Assembly (NCBI GenBank): GCA_029202485.1
Contig: CP119313.1
Span: forward strand, 5,084,001-5,148,000
Direction of reading: 5' to 3'
Length of the DNA stretch: 64,000 bases
Source of the DNA: Candidatus Pedobacter colombiensis
GTDB lineage: Bacteria; Bacteroidota; Bacteroidia; Sphingobacteriales; Sphingobacteriaceae
Position numbers and translations under genes: made by a program. This document shows, in pieces, positions 44,298-53,375 of the stretch; the first letter of the stretch is position 1, and each line of letters starts with the position of its first letter. The notes under the pieces are model-generated. The model saw only the letters and a list, made by a program, of their open reading frames with translations, had not been told where the DNA came from and did no database searches.

Positions 44298-45926
44298 ATG
44301 GCTAAAAATCGAATCATAGAAAATTTGCCTAAATTTTTTGCTCTTGTTTTCATCAGCATCTTATTTTACGCTTGTGCGAGTATCCAACAGCCCCAGGGAG
44401 GACCAAAAGATACCGAGCCACCCAAGGTTTTAAAATTAACCCCGAAAAATTTGACGGTTAATTTTAATTCCCCAAAGATTGTTATTGAATTTAATGAGTA
44501 TTTCAAAGTTCAGAATGAATCCAAGGAATTTTCTGTATCACCTGAAATGGAGAAACCACCGGAATTAAAAACCAAAGGTAAAAAACTAGAAATCACCATT
44601 AAAGATAGCCTGGAAAAGAACACTACCTATACGCTTAATTTTGGTAAAGCCATAGCCGATGTAAATGAAGGTAACGTGCTCAAGAACTTTACTTATGTAT
44701 TTTCTACCGGACCACATCTGGACTCATTAAGCATAAAAGGTAAAGTAACCAATTCTGTGACAGGTTTACCTGAACTTGATGCCGTTGTTTTCGTTTTTCC
44801 ACTGGATAGAGATACACTTTTTGGAAAGAAAAGGCCTTCTATCTTTACAACAACAGATAGTAGTGGGAATTACTCCTTGAATAACTTAAGAAAAGATACT
44901 TATAAGATCTATGCGCTTAAAGAAAAAAACGGAGATAAAATTTACCAGCAGGCAACAGATGAAATTGGTTTTCTTAAAGACTCTATTGTATTAACCAAGC
45001 CCCTGGATAACATTAATTTAAGTGTATTTAAGGAAGATGCAACAGTATTTAGAATGTTGGATAAAAAACTAAATCCAGATGGTAGCATTACTTTTGTTTT
45101 CAACCAGAAATTAATACATCCTCAAGTTGTTGTAACAGATCCTCCTGCTTTGGATGCTACAAAGCTGTTCAAATTCAGCAAAAACAATGATTCATTAAAG
45201 GTATGGCTCAAAGAATTGACCTTTGATTCTGTTAAAATAGCCATTAAAGAGGATGGAAAAATACTTCAAACAGCTAATCTGACCAGAGGTAAAAAGGAAA
45301 CTTATACAAGGGTACTTAATGCTACAGACAATATAGATAACCGTTTATTAAACCCTAATAAGCCATTAAAATTAACTTTTAACTTTCCAATTGAAAGCAC
45401 TGACCTGAATAAAATAAGCCTTCTCGAGGACTCTGTTGAACGCAAGGGATTTACCTTGGTTAAAGACAGTGCTGACCTCCTCTACTACTATTTTAGATAT
45501 CCATGGAAACCCAAAAAGACTTATGATATAAAGTTTGACGCTGGTGCTTTTACTGCTATTTTCAATACGAAAAACAAGGAGTTTACTAAAACCTTCCAAC
45601 TGGCCAACAAGGATGATTACGGAACATTAGTTGTTAAAATTGTACCTCCTGAGCCTAATAAAAGCTACATTCTAGAGGTACTAAATGAAAATAAAGGCGT
45701 CGTAAATACGCTCGTAATTACCAGGGATACCACAGTAAGATTTGCCAATTACAAAGCTGGTAAATACTGGATAAGGATAACCTATGATACCAATAAAAAT
45801 GGTAAATGGGATACCGGTAATGTAAAATTGGGACTTCAACCGGAAAAAATATGGAACGAACCCAAAGAACTCTCTATAAGAGCTAATTGGGAACGTAATG
45901 AAACGATAACTATTCCGAAAGAATAA
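44298..45926 (+). CDS. Ig-like domain lipoprotein
   Basis: 542 residues. The N-terminus has a lipobox-like ILFYACASIQQP (Cys at about residue 27) followed by GGPKDTEPPKVLKLTPKNL, the standard start of Bacteroidota Ig_5 (Big-like) lipoproteins. The first Ig-like domain covers about 40-140 (FSSPKIVIEFNEYFKV-like, NTTYTLNFGKAIAD); a carboxypeptidase-regulatory-like domain about 150-230 (SGNYSLNNLRKDTYKIYALK) and a C-terminal beta domain with DTNKNGKWDTGNV follow. Probably outer-membrane-anchored in the periplasm; function unknown. Confidence 0.8.
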   Translation: MAKNRIIENLPKFFALVFISILFYACASIQQPQGGPKDTEPPKVLKLTPKNLTVNFNSPKIVIEFNEYFKVQNESKEFSVSPEMEKPPELKTKGKKLEITIKDSLEKNTTYTLNFGKAIADVNEGNVLKNFTYVFSTGPHLDSLSIKGKVTNSVTGLPELDAVVFVFPLDRDTLFGKKRPSIFTTTDSSGNYSLNNLRKDTYKIYALKEKNGDKIYQQATDEIGFLKDSIVLTKPLDNINLSVFKEDATVFRMLDKKLNPDGSITFVFNQKLIHPQVVVTDPPALDATKLFKFSKNNDSLKVWLKELTFDSVKIAIKEDGKILQTANLTRGKKETYTRVLNATDNIDNRLLNPNKPLKLTFNFPIESTDLNKISLLEDSVERKGFTLVKDSADLLYYYFRYPWKPKKTYDIKFDAGAFTAIFNTKNKEFTKTFQLANKDDYGTLVVKIVPPEPNKSYILEVLNENKGVVNTLVITRDTTVRFANYKAGKYWIRITYDTNKNGKWDTGNVKLGLQPEKIWNEPKELSIRANWERNETITIPKE

Positions 45927-46436
45927 TTATCTAAACCAATCGGAATACATGATATAATTATCAGGTAATTTATTTAATAAAGCCCGTTGCTCTTCAGTAA
46001 TGGGCTTTATTTTTTTAGCAGGTGTTCCGGCATAAATAAATCCACTCTCGCAGCGTGTATTTTCAAGCACTACAGCACCTGCAGCAATAATACAATATGG
46101 CTCCACAAGTGCATTATCCATAACGATTGCACCCATCCCAATCAATATATTATCTCTTAGAATACAGCCATGAACGATCGCATTATGGCCTATAGACACC
46201 CTATTACCAATAATTGTAGAGGCTTTAAGGTAGGTAGCATGTATTACAGCGCCATCCTGTATATTGGTCTCATTACCAATGGTAATGCTGTTTACATCCC
46301 CTCTAATGACAGCATTGAACCATACTGAACAATTATTTCCCATCAATACATCACCAACCAAAGTGGCATTTGGTGCTATAAAACAATTTTCACCCCATTT
46401 TGGGTCTTTATCTTTAACTGGTAATATTACTGGCAT
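45927..46436 (-). CDS. Gamma carbonic anhydrase family protein
   Basis: 169 residues forming a left-handed beta-helix with hexapeptide repeats. Metal ligands expected for gamma carbonic anhydrases are visible as His in GAVIHATYL, IGHNAIVHGCIL (two His). These proteins form trimers with zinc between subunits; many homologues (YrdA/PaaY types) have low or unknown activity. It starts 3 bases after nadB on the same strand and its stop abuts the Ig-like lipoprotein gene. Confidence 0.88.
   Translation of the reverse strand: MPVILPVKDKDPKWGENCFIAPNATLVGDVLMGNNCSVWFNAVIRGDVNSITIGNETNIQDGAVIHATYLKASTIIGNRVSIGHNAIVHGCILRDNILIGMGAIVMDNALVEPYCIIAAGAVVLENTRCESGFIYAGTPAKKIKPITEEQRALLNKLPDNYIMYSDWFR
45977..46016 (+). 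terminator. Terminator-like hairpin inside the converging gene
   Basis: On the plus strand ATAAAGCCC (45977-45985) pairs with GGGCTTTAT (46002-46010), then TTTTTT. It lies 50 bases past the Ig-like lipoprotein stop, inside the coding 3' end of the gamma carbonic anhydrase gene, and could end the plus-strand transcript. Confidence 0.5.
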
Positions 46437-46439
46437 ATC

Positions 46440-48026
46440 TTAAAAAATTGTATCTGTCAACTCTGTTGAATGGTTTGGATAATCTGTTGTATAGTGCAAT
46501 CCCCTGCTTTCTTTTCTCATTTTTGCAGACTTAATCACTAAAAAAGCGACTTGTATAACATTTCTTAGCTCACAAAGTTTAACAGAAACTTTATTGGCTT
46601 TATAAAATTCTTCTGTCTCTTCGTGGAGTAAAAACAATCTTCTCATGGCTCGTTCCAACCTGAAATCAGAACGTACAATACCCACATAATCGCTCATTAA
46701 TTTTTGAGTTTCCCGAAGATTATGTGTCACCAAAATATCTTCATCCGACTGGGTAACACCATGCTCATTCCAGTCTGGAATATGGTCAGGAATTACGCTA
46801 TTTTTATATACTTTAATGGCGTCTTCATAAATTCTATGTGCAAATACAGGCGCTTCTAACAGTGAATTAGAAGCCAATCTATTGGCGCCATGTAAGCCTG
46901 TAGATGAACATTCGCCACAAGCATATAGATTTTTAATAGAAGATCTTCCATATTCATCCACCATAATACCCCCACACATATAATGTGCAGCTGGTGTTAC
47001 AGGTATTAAATCCTTAGTCATATCAATACCTATGGATAGGCATTTGGCATATATATTAGGAAAATGCGCTAAAATATCTTGTTTATTTCTGTTTCTAATG
47101 TCCAGATAAACAAAATCCTCGCCCGACTTTTTCATCTCTGCATCAATAGCGCGCGCTACAATATCACGTGGTGCTAAAGACCCACGTTTATCATACTCGT
47201 ACATAAATTCATCTCCATTTTTGCGTCGCAAAACACCTCCAAAACCTCTTACTGCTTCAGAAATTAGAAATGCAGGATACTCTCCTGGGTTATATAAAGC
47301 CGTAGGATGGAACTGAATGAACTCCATATTCCTCACCTTACCTTTAGCACGATAAACCATTGCCATACCATCACCTGTGGCAATTACGGGATTTGTAGTG
47401 CTTGAATACACATGTCCTGCTCCACCAGAGGCCATGATAGTCACATTAGCTAAGATCTTTTCCACATCGTTAAGTTCTGTATTAAAGGCATATATCCCAT
47501 AACAGTGGATATCTTCAGAACTCTTATCCACATGCTCCCCTAGATGATGCTGGGTAATTAACTCCAAACAGAAGTAATGTGTTAATATCTCTATGTTCTT
47601 ATTCTGATGAATTTGCCTTAAAAGCACGCTTTCTATTTCATAGCCTGTAACGTCTTTATAATGCAAAACACGGTGTTCTGAGTGCCCTCCTTCTTTAGCC
47701 AGATCGTAAACACCAGTCCTGTTTTTATCGAAATTGATTCCATAATCAATTATTTCCTGTATTCTCTGAGGTCCCTCTTTTACAACGATTTCCACTATCT
47801 TCTTGTCACACAATCCATCACCTGCAATAAGTGTATCTTCTATATGCTTTTCAAAAGAATCGTCTTTATCTACAACTACAGCTACCCCACCCTGGGCATA
47901 CTTCGTATTTGACTCATCTTCATTTGATTTTGTAACAATTAATACTTTACCATGCTGAGCCGCCTTTAATGCAAAACTCAAACCGGCAATTCCCGATCCT
48001 ATAACCAAAAAATCTACTTCTCTCAT
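46440..48026 (-). CDS. nadB: L-aspartate oxidase
   Basis: 528 residues from ATG 48026 (MREVDFLVIGSGIAGLSFAL); an upstream TTG would add seven residues before a good start and I do not use it. FAD motif VIGSGIAGLSFALKAA, NTKYAQGGVAVVV, EGGHSEHRVLHYKD, FIQFHPTALY, AAHYMCGGIMVDEYGRSSIK and the C-terminal helical domain are all present. It oxidises L-aspartate to iminoaspartate for quinolinate synthesis; the partner nadA lies across the divergent intergenic region. Confidence 0.96.
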   Translation of the reverse strand: MREVDFLVIGSGIAGLSFALKAAQHGKVLIVTKSNEDESNTKYAQGGVAVVVDKDDSFEKHIEDTLIAGDGLCDKKIVEIVVKEGPQRIQEIIDYGINFDKNRTGVYDLAKEGGHSEHRVLHYKDVTGYEIESVLLRQIHQNKNIEILTHYFCLELITQHHLGEHVDKSSEDIHCYGIYAFNTELNDVEKILANVTIMASGGAGHVYSSTTNPVIATGDGMAMVYRAKGKVRNMEFIQFHPTALYNPGEYPAFLISEAVRGFGGVLRRKNGDEFMYEYDKRGSLAPRDIVARAIDAEMKKSGEDFVYLDIRNRNKQDILAHFPNIYAKCLSIGIDMTKDLIPVTPAAHYMCGGIMVDEYGRSSIKNLYACGECSSTGLHGANRLASNSLLEAPVFAHRIYEDAIKVYKNSVIPDHIPDWNEHGVTQSDEDILVTHNLRETQKLMSDYVGIVRSDFRLERAMRRLFLLHEETEEFYKANKVSVKLCELRNVIQVAFLVIKSAKMRKESRGLHYTTDYPNHSTELTDTIF

Positions 48027-48627
48027 TTGTATGATATTGTTTTTCAACTTATTATAAAGCTTTCATGAGCTCCATTATCTGATCTGAATATTCACATATT
48101 TTCAATAATTAAACAATTATTCTCACGTTGTTAACAACGTTGGTATTAATGTTAATTACTTGTCTATAGAATCAGAACAAATATTTTTGAATGTTTAAAG
48201 CTAAGCTAAAAAGGGAATTTGCCACAATATTTTGCGTTATTTTTAACCAGAGCTGACGAGTTTATTAACTTTTTACACACCTACTAACAATACACATATT
48301 TCTATTGATAAAAATTAAGCTCAAAAAATATATTGCTGTAAATCAGGAGATATTTTAAATAAAAAAGCAGTATAAATGTTAGTAAATTACTAATAACTCA
48401 AATCAAAGAAGAAAAAAAACATTTTTATAAACGTTATCAACACACTAATAAACAATAGAAATCTATTTATATTAAATTAATTATAATTTATTGAAGTGTT
48501 GAAACTGCGTACCTTTACAAAATCTTAAAAACAGTTTTCAAATTTTTCTGATGAAAACTTAAAGAAGAGTATGAATGCTTATGGAATAAAGTATTCATTA
48601 AGAAATTGAATAAAATAAGAAGACAAA
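48027..48627. other. Divergent nadB/nadA control region, very AT-rich
   Basis: This 600-base gap has no convincing ORF. It contains a perfect 16-bp palindrome (listed separately), a related imperfect copy at 48431 (ACGTTATCAACACACT, 11 of 16 identical), and TACCTTTA at 48510-48517, a near match to the -7 element for nadA. A hairpin GAATGCTT / AAGTATTC lies in the nadA leader (about 48573-48597). Its length is unusual for this dense chromosome. Confidence 0.5.
48125..48140. promoter_or_regulatory. Perfect 16-bp palindrome, candidate operator
   Basis: ACGTTGTTAACAACGT is its own reverse complement. It lies about 100 bases upstream of the nadB ATG in the divergent region with nadA, a natural place for a regulator of NAD synthesis. 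No regulator gene is adjacent. Confidence 0.5.
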
Positions 48628-49620
48628 ATGGATACCTTAACCGAATTAAATAGAAAAGGATATATTGAGGAAAGTATTGATCCAACGCTTGACCTCTTTG
48701 AAGAAATTGAAAAATTAAAAAAAGAGAAAAATGCAATTGTATTAGCTCATTATTATCAGGAGCCTGATATACAGGATATTGCTGATTATATTGGGGATAG
48801 TTTGGGGCTTTCTCAGGAAGCTGCTAAAACTGAAGCTGATGTGATTGTTTTTGCAGGAGTTCATTTTATGGCAGAAACTGCTAAAATTTTGTCTCCGGAA
48901 AAAACAGTATTGCTGCCGGATTTAAAAGCCGGCTGTTCGCTTGCAGATAGCTGTCCACCGCACTTATTCAAGAAATTTAAAGAAAAATATCCAGATCACC
49001 TGGTGATTACTTATGTGAACTGTACAGCTGAATTGAAAGCAATGAGTGATATTGTCTGTACATCGACAAATGCAGTTCAAATTGTTGAAAGTTTACCTAA
49101 AGATCAGAAGATTATATTTGGTCCGGACAAGAATTTAGGGGCTTGGGTGGCTAAAAAGACAGGTAGAGACCTTGTTTTATGGAATGGAGCCTGTATGGTA
49201 CATGAGATTTTCTCGAGAGAAAAAATTACTAAACTAAAAGAACGTCATCCTAACGCAAAATTTATTGCGCATCCGGAATGTGAAGAATCAGTGTTGCAAA
49301 TGGCTGATTATATTGGTTCTACGACTGGATTATTGAATTATTCTATCAAAAACGACGCCTTAGAATTCATTGTAGCTACAGAAAGTGGAATCATTCACCA
49401 AATGGAGAAAGCTAGTCCGGGTAAAACCTTTATTCCAGCACCTCCAAATAACAATTGTGCTTGTAATGATTGCCCATATATGAAGAGAAATACTCTTGAA
49501 AAACTGTATTTGTGCTTAAAAAATGGTTTGCCGGAGGTTACCGTGCCTGCTGATATTATTGAACAGGCTCGCAAACCAATTGAAAGAATGCTGGAAATAT
49601 CTGCAAAATTAGGCTTGTAG
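48628..49620 (+). CDS. nadA: Quinolinate synthase
   Basis: 330 residues. Iron-sulfur Cys positions: YVNCTAELKA, LWNGACMVHE and NNNCACNDCPYM. Other motifs: IVLAHYYQEPDIQDIADYIG, DSLGLSQEAAK, VFAGVHFMAETAKILSPEKT, FIAHPECEESVLQMADYIGS and TESGIIHQM. It condenses iminoaspartate from NadB with dihydroxyacetone phosphate to quinolinate on a [4Fe-4S] cluster. Divergent from nadB with a long shared control region. Confidence 0.97.
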   Translation: MDTLTELNRKGYIEESIDPTLDLFEEIEKLKKEKNAIVLAHYYQEPDIQDIADYIGDSLGLSQEAAKTEADVIVFAGVHFMAETAKILSPEKTVLLPDLKAGCSLADSCPPHLFKKFKEKYPDHLVITYVNCTAELKAMSDIVCTSTNAVQIVESLPKDQKIIFGPDKNLGAWVAKKTGRDLVLWNGACMVHEIFSREKITKLKERHPNAKFIAHPECEESVLQMADYIGSTTGLLNYSIKNDALEFIVATESGIIHQMEKASPGKTFIPAPPNNNCACNDCPYMKRNTLEKLYLCLKNGLPEVTVPADIIEQARKPIERMLEISAKLGL

Positions 49621-49664
49621 TATGTGTTAGTAACTATGTTAATTAACTGTAAAATAATTAGATA

Positions 49665-50705
49665 ATGTTTGAAAATAAAGAGCGTACGGATATTGCTGAA
49701 TTGGGTGAATTCGGATTGATTAAGCACCTGACAGCTAATTTTAAGGTACAGCACGAAAGCAGTATCAAAGGTATTGGTGATGATGCTGCAGTATTGAATT
49801 TTGAAAATAAAGAGGTTTTAATTTCTACAGATTTATTGCTGGAAGGTATACATTTCGATCTGGCCTATGTACCGTTGATGCATTTAGGTTATAAGGCCGT
49901 ACAAGTTAATCTAAGCGATATTTACGCCATGAATGGTATTGCAACTCAGATTACCGTTTCTATTGGCTTATCGAGTAAATTTCCGTTAGAAGCAGTTGAA
50001 GAAATTTATAAAGGTATTCAGCTGGCTTGTGATAAATTTAATATCGATTTGATTGGCGGTGATACTTCTTCAAGCAAACAAGGTTTAGTGATTAGTGTAA
50101 CCAGTATTGGTCATGCTGAAAAAGGAACCGTTTGTTATAGAAATGGGGCACAAGAGGGTGATCTTTTATGTGTTTCCGGAGATTTGGGGGGTGCTTATGT
50201 AGGCCTGCAAATTTTGGAAAGGGAGAAGCAAATATTTTTAGAAAACCCTAATATACAGCCTGATCTTGAAGGAAAAGACTATATTATTGAGCGTCAGTTA
50301 AAGCCTGAAGGTCGTAGAGATATTGTTGATTTACTGGCTCAAATGGATATTATTCCTACTTCAATGATTGACATTTCTGATGGCTTAGCTTCTGAGGTTT
50401 TACATATTTGTCAGCAATCTGATAAGGGTGTTACGTTGTATGAGGAGAAGTTACCTATTGATCCTATGACTTACCAGACTGCCAGGGAACTGGGACTTGA
50501 TCCAATGGTTTGTGCTTTAAATGGCGGTGAAGATTATGAATTGCTATTTACCATAAAACAAGCAGATTACGAGAAATTAAAGCATGATGTAGACATCAGT
50601 ATCATTGGCCATATTACGGAGAAGAACTCAGGATGTAAGATGATCTCAAAATCCAATGTAGTGCACGAATTGAAAGCACAGGGCTGGAATGCCTTTAAAT
50701 CATAA
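49665..50705 (+). CDS. thiL: Thiamine-phosphate kinase
   Basis: 346 residues of the AIR-synthase-like fold. ThiL motifs: SSIKGIGDDAAVLNF, STDLLLEGIHFDL, NLSDIYAMNGIATQITVSIG, LIGGDTSSSKQGLVIS, VSGDLGGAYVGLQIL, SMIDISDGLASEVLHI and LNGGEDYELLFTI. It phosphorylates thiamine phosphate to the active cofactor thiamine diphosphate. No thiamine riboswitch is seen in the short gap before it. Its stop overlaps the converging rmuC gene by 6 bases. Confidence 0.95.
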   Translation: MFENKERTDIAELGEFGLIKHLTANFKVQHESSIKGIGDDAAVLNFENKEVLISTDLLLEGIHFDLAYVPLMHLGYKAVQVNLSDIYAMNGIATQITVSIGLSSKFPLEAVEEIYKGIQLACDKFNIDLIGGDTSSSKQGLVISVTSIGHAEKGTVCYRNGAQEGDLLCVSGDLGGAYVGLQILEREKQIFLENPNIQPDLEGKDYIIERQLKPEGRRDIVDLLAQMDIIPTSMIDISDGLASEVLHICQQSDKGVTLYEEKLPIDPMTYQTARELGLDPMVCALNGGEDYELLFTIKQADYEKLKHDVDISIIGHITEKNSGCKMISKSNVVHELKAQGWNAFKS

Positions 50706-52022
50706 TTCTTCGTCTGACGATAAAACGGGATCTAAAAATTTGGTGTCAATCTGCTTAGTGGCTTTGGCACCTAATTTTTTAATCTTCTCTGAGGTGTTTG
50801 AAAGGTTTCCTGAGCCTGTGGATAACTTGTTAAGTGCTTTATCATAAGCATCCTGACTTAGCTTTATGTTTCGACCAATACCTTCCATATCTGCTAAAAA
50901 ACCAACAAACTTATCATACATACTGCCGCTTAAACGTGCTATTTCCAATACATTTCTATTCTGTCTTTCTTGTTTCCATATACTGGCAATGGTACGTAAG
51001 GTAGCTAATAATGTAGAAGGGCTTACGATAACTACTTTTCTATCCCATGCATAATTAAACAATTCGGCATCTTTTTGCACTGCAATTCCGAAAGAAGATT
51101 CAATAGGAATAAAAAGCAATACAAAATCAGGGGAGTTGATTTGATACAGTTCGTGATAGTTTTTTGCAGATAGTCCTTGTATGTGTGCTTTAATAGATGT
51201 TAAATGCTGTTTAAGCTCTGTTTCTCTGTCTTCATCGGTGTCGGCAGTGATCAATCGCTCATAAGCCAGTAAAGAGACCTTAGAATCGATTACTATATGT
51301 TTTTCATCAGGAAGGTCAATAATAACATCTGGTTGCATCCTGGAGCCTGAAAATGAGCTTAAACTGGTTTGTATCCTATACTCTCTATCCTTGATTAAAC
51401 CCGAACGTTCTAAAACCCGTTCAAGTATTACTTCTCCCCAGTTTCCTTGTTTCTTATTATCGCCTTTAAGGGCTTTGGTTAAATTATTGGCATCTTCCTG
51501 AATTTGCTTACTCTGATCCATCAGCTGTGAGATCACTCCTTTTAAAATATTACGCTCATCAGATTCGGCTTTATAAACTTTGTCAACCTTGTCTTCAAAT
51601 GCTTTGATATTTTCTTTTAAAGGATTCAAAATAACATCCAGGTTCGTTTTATTTTGCAGCGTAAATTTTTCTGTTTTTTCGTCCAGTACTTTATTAGCTA
51701 TATTTTCAAACTCGAGTTTAAAACGTAATTGCAGTTCAGCTATATATTTTTCCTGTTCGATTTGCTTTTGTTGCTGAGCGGATAAGTTTTCTTCGGCTTT
51801 AATTACTTTACTACGTTCTATCATAAAAATAGCCCGCAGGTCATTTAGTTCATCTTCCAGTTTTTGCTTCTCTTCTTTTAGCCAGTTTATAGCTTTTAAA
51901 TGCTCCTGTTCTTTTAATTCGAGTAAGGCTGCTGAATTTTCACGGGTCGCTGGCTTTTTAAAAAACAACACTACCAGTAGTACTAAAATTATGATCAATA
52001 AGGGGATTAAAAAAGCTTCCAT
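50700..52022 (-). CDS. rmuC: DNA recombination protein RmuC
   Basis: 440 residues. An N-terminal membrane segment (LIPLLIIILVLLVVLFFKKP) is followed by a long coiled coil (about 35-150). The RmuC nuclease-like core has KQGNWGEVILERVLERSGLI, QPDVIIDLPDEKHIVIDSKV, IPIESSFGIAVQKDAELFNY and KVVIVSPSTLLATLRTIASI. RmuC limits inversion and recombination at short repeats in E. coli; the mechanism is unclear. It converges with thiL, overlapping its last 6 bases. Confidence 0.94.
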   Translation of the reverse strand: MEAFLIPLLIIILVLLVVLFFKKPATRENSAALLELKEQEHLKAINWLKEEKQKLEDELNDLRAIFMIERSKVIKAEENLSAQQQKQIEQEKYIAELQLRFKLEFENIANKVLDEKTEKFTLQNKTNLDVILNPLKENIKAFEDKVDKVYKAESDERNILKGVISQLMDQSKQIQEDANNLTKALKGDNKKQGNWGEVILERVLERSGLIKDREYRIQTSLSSFSGSRMQPDVIIDLPDEKHIVIDSKVSLLAYERLITADTDEDRETELKQHLTSIKAHIQGLSAKNYHELYQINSPDFVLLFIPIESSFGIAVQKDAELFNYAWDRKVVIVSPSTLLATLRTIASIWKQERQNRNVLEIARLSGSMYDKFVGFLADMEGIGRNIKLSQDAYDKALNKLSTGSGNLSNTSEKIKKLGAKATKQIDTKFLDPVLSSDEEL

Positions 52023-52260
52023 ACTAATATTTTTATCAAAAATGATTAAAATCTATGGCATTAACAAATGAAGGTTATTTACTACTAATTTTTAGGATAG
52101 CTACACTTACAAGGTTTAAAGTCATTTTCTTTGTTAAAAAAAATATAGGTCTGATTGCTATAACAATGCTAATTGTCTGCTTAAAAATGATTAAAATCTG
52201 CATTTAAATAAAATAGGAACACTTTTTGTTTAACAGCTGATGGGAACAATCATTATATAA

Positions 52261-52953
52261 ATGGGAACTTATATTATTTTGATCATTCCGATACTGGTGA
52301 TTAGCATGTTTGTGCAGTGGCGATTTAGAAACAGATTTTCAAAATATGCCGAAATGCAATTGAATTCAGAGTTTTCGGGAAGGGAAGTGGCAGAGAAAAT
52401 GCTGTATGATAATGGAATATTTGATGTAAAAGTGATGAGTACAGATAAAGCTTTATCTGATCATTATAATCCTGAAGATAAAACAGTAAATTTAAGTACG
52501 GATGTATATTATGGACGTAGCGTTGCTGCTGCTGCTGTAGCTGCACACGAATGTGGTCATGCTGTACAACATGCCAGATCATATCATTGGCTGGAATTTA
52601 GATCTAATATGGTTCCTGTAGTTAGTATCACCTCAAATCTGCTGCAATGGGTATTAATTATAGGTGTTTTGTTAATTGCTTTTACATTTAATCCGGTTGT
52701 ATTGGGGATAGGTGTTGTTGGACTTACCTTGATTACCCTATTTAGCATTGTTACCTTACCGGTGGAGTTTGATGCCAGTAAAAGGGCGTTATTATGGTTA
52801 AAAAACAATAAAGAAGTATTGTATACTACTGAAGAACATCGTCAGGCTAAGGATGCGCTCTGGTGGGCTGCTATGACTTACGTTGTTGCTGCTTTAGGTG
52901 CTTTGGCAAACCTGTTTTACTATGCCTCAGTTCTATTTGGAAGAAGTAAATAA
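52261..52953 (+). CDS. Membrane zinc metallopeptidase (YugP family)
   Basis: 230 residues. An N-terminal membrane segment (YIILIIPILVISMFVQW) precedes the zinc motif AAHECGHAVQHARSY (HExxH, His96/Glu97/His100). Two or three more membrane helices (LLQWVLIIGVLLIAFTFNPV, VVGLTLITLFSIVTL, MTYVVAALGALANLFYYAS) and PVEFDASKRALLWL, with its conserved Glu as likely third ligand, complete the YugP family pattern. Substrate unknown. It converges with apaG with one base between stops. Confidence 0.92.
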   Translation: MGTYIILIIPILVISMFVQWRFRNRFSKYAEMQLNSEFSGREVAEKMLYDNGIFDVKVMSTDKALSDHYNPEDKTVNLSTDVYYGRSVAAAAVAAHECGHAVQHARSYHWLEFRSNMVPVVSITSNLLQWVLIIGVLLIAFTFNPVVLGIGVVGLTLITLFSIVTLPVEFDASKRALLWLKNNKEVLYTTEEHRQAKDALWWAAMTYVVAALGALANLFYYASVLFGRSK

Positions 52954-52954
52954 G

Positions 52955-53341
52955 CTAGTTTAAGCGGTAAGGAACAATCAGTTCAAATTCGGGAATATCC
53001 ACAATAAAATCCTTTTCGTCAAATATGCGGCGCATTAAATAATTTCCACTCATGCTACCCATATCAGTATTTAAGTTACAAGCAGATATGTAGGAGTGTC
53101 TTTGGCCTGCTTCAATAACAGGCTGCTCTCCTACTACTCCTTCGCCTTCAACTTCTCTTTGTGAGCCATTGGAATCAAAAATAAACCATTGTCTTCTTTT
53201 TAGCTGAATGGCATAATCCGTTAAATTCTCAATAATAATTCGGTAAGCGAACATAAAATGTCCATTACCGGGATTAGAATGTTCTTCCTGATAGGTTGTT
53301 TCAACTGAAATTTTAACACCTAATGTAATAGCAGTAACCAT
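52955..53341 (-). CDS. apaG: ApaG domain protein
   Basis: 128 residues, one fibronectin-III-like ApaG domain: VKISVETTYQEEHSNPGNGH, FAYRIIIENLTDYAIQLKRR, WFIFDSNGSQREVEGEGVVG, EQPVIEAGQRHSYISACNLN and the final FDIVIPEF-like strand. ApaG is linked to cobalt/magnesium efflux in Salmonella, but its biochemical role is unclear. dusB lies 34 bases upstream on the same strand, so the two probably share a transcript. Confidence 0.93.
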   Translation of the reverse strand: MVTAITLGVKISVETTYQEEHSNPGNGHFMFAYRIIIENLTDYAIQLKRRQWFIFDSNGSQREVEGEGVVGEQPVIEAGQRHSYISACNLNTDMGSMSGNYLMRRIFDEKDFIVDIPEFELIVPYRLN

Positions 53342-53375
53342 TTTAACTTATCATTTAATAAATAGTTTTCAAAAA

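Noticed and set aside
48048..48627. Long AT-rich gap as a replication origin
   Set aside because: Only isolated DnaA-box-like words (such as TTTTACACA) are seen, not a cluster; proximity to parS keeps it open but unsupported.
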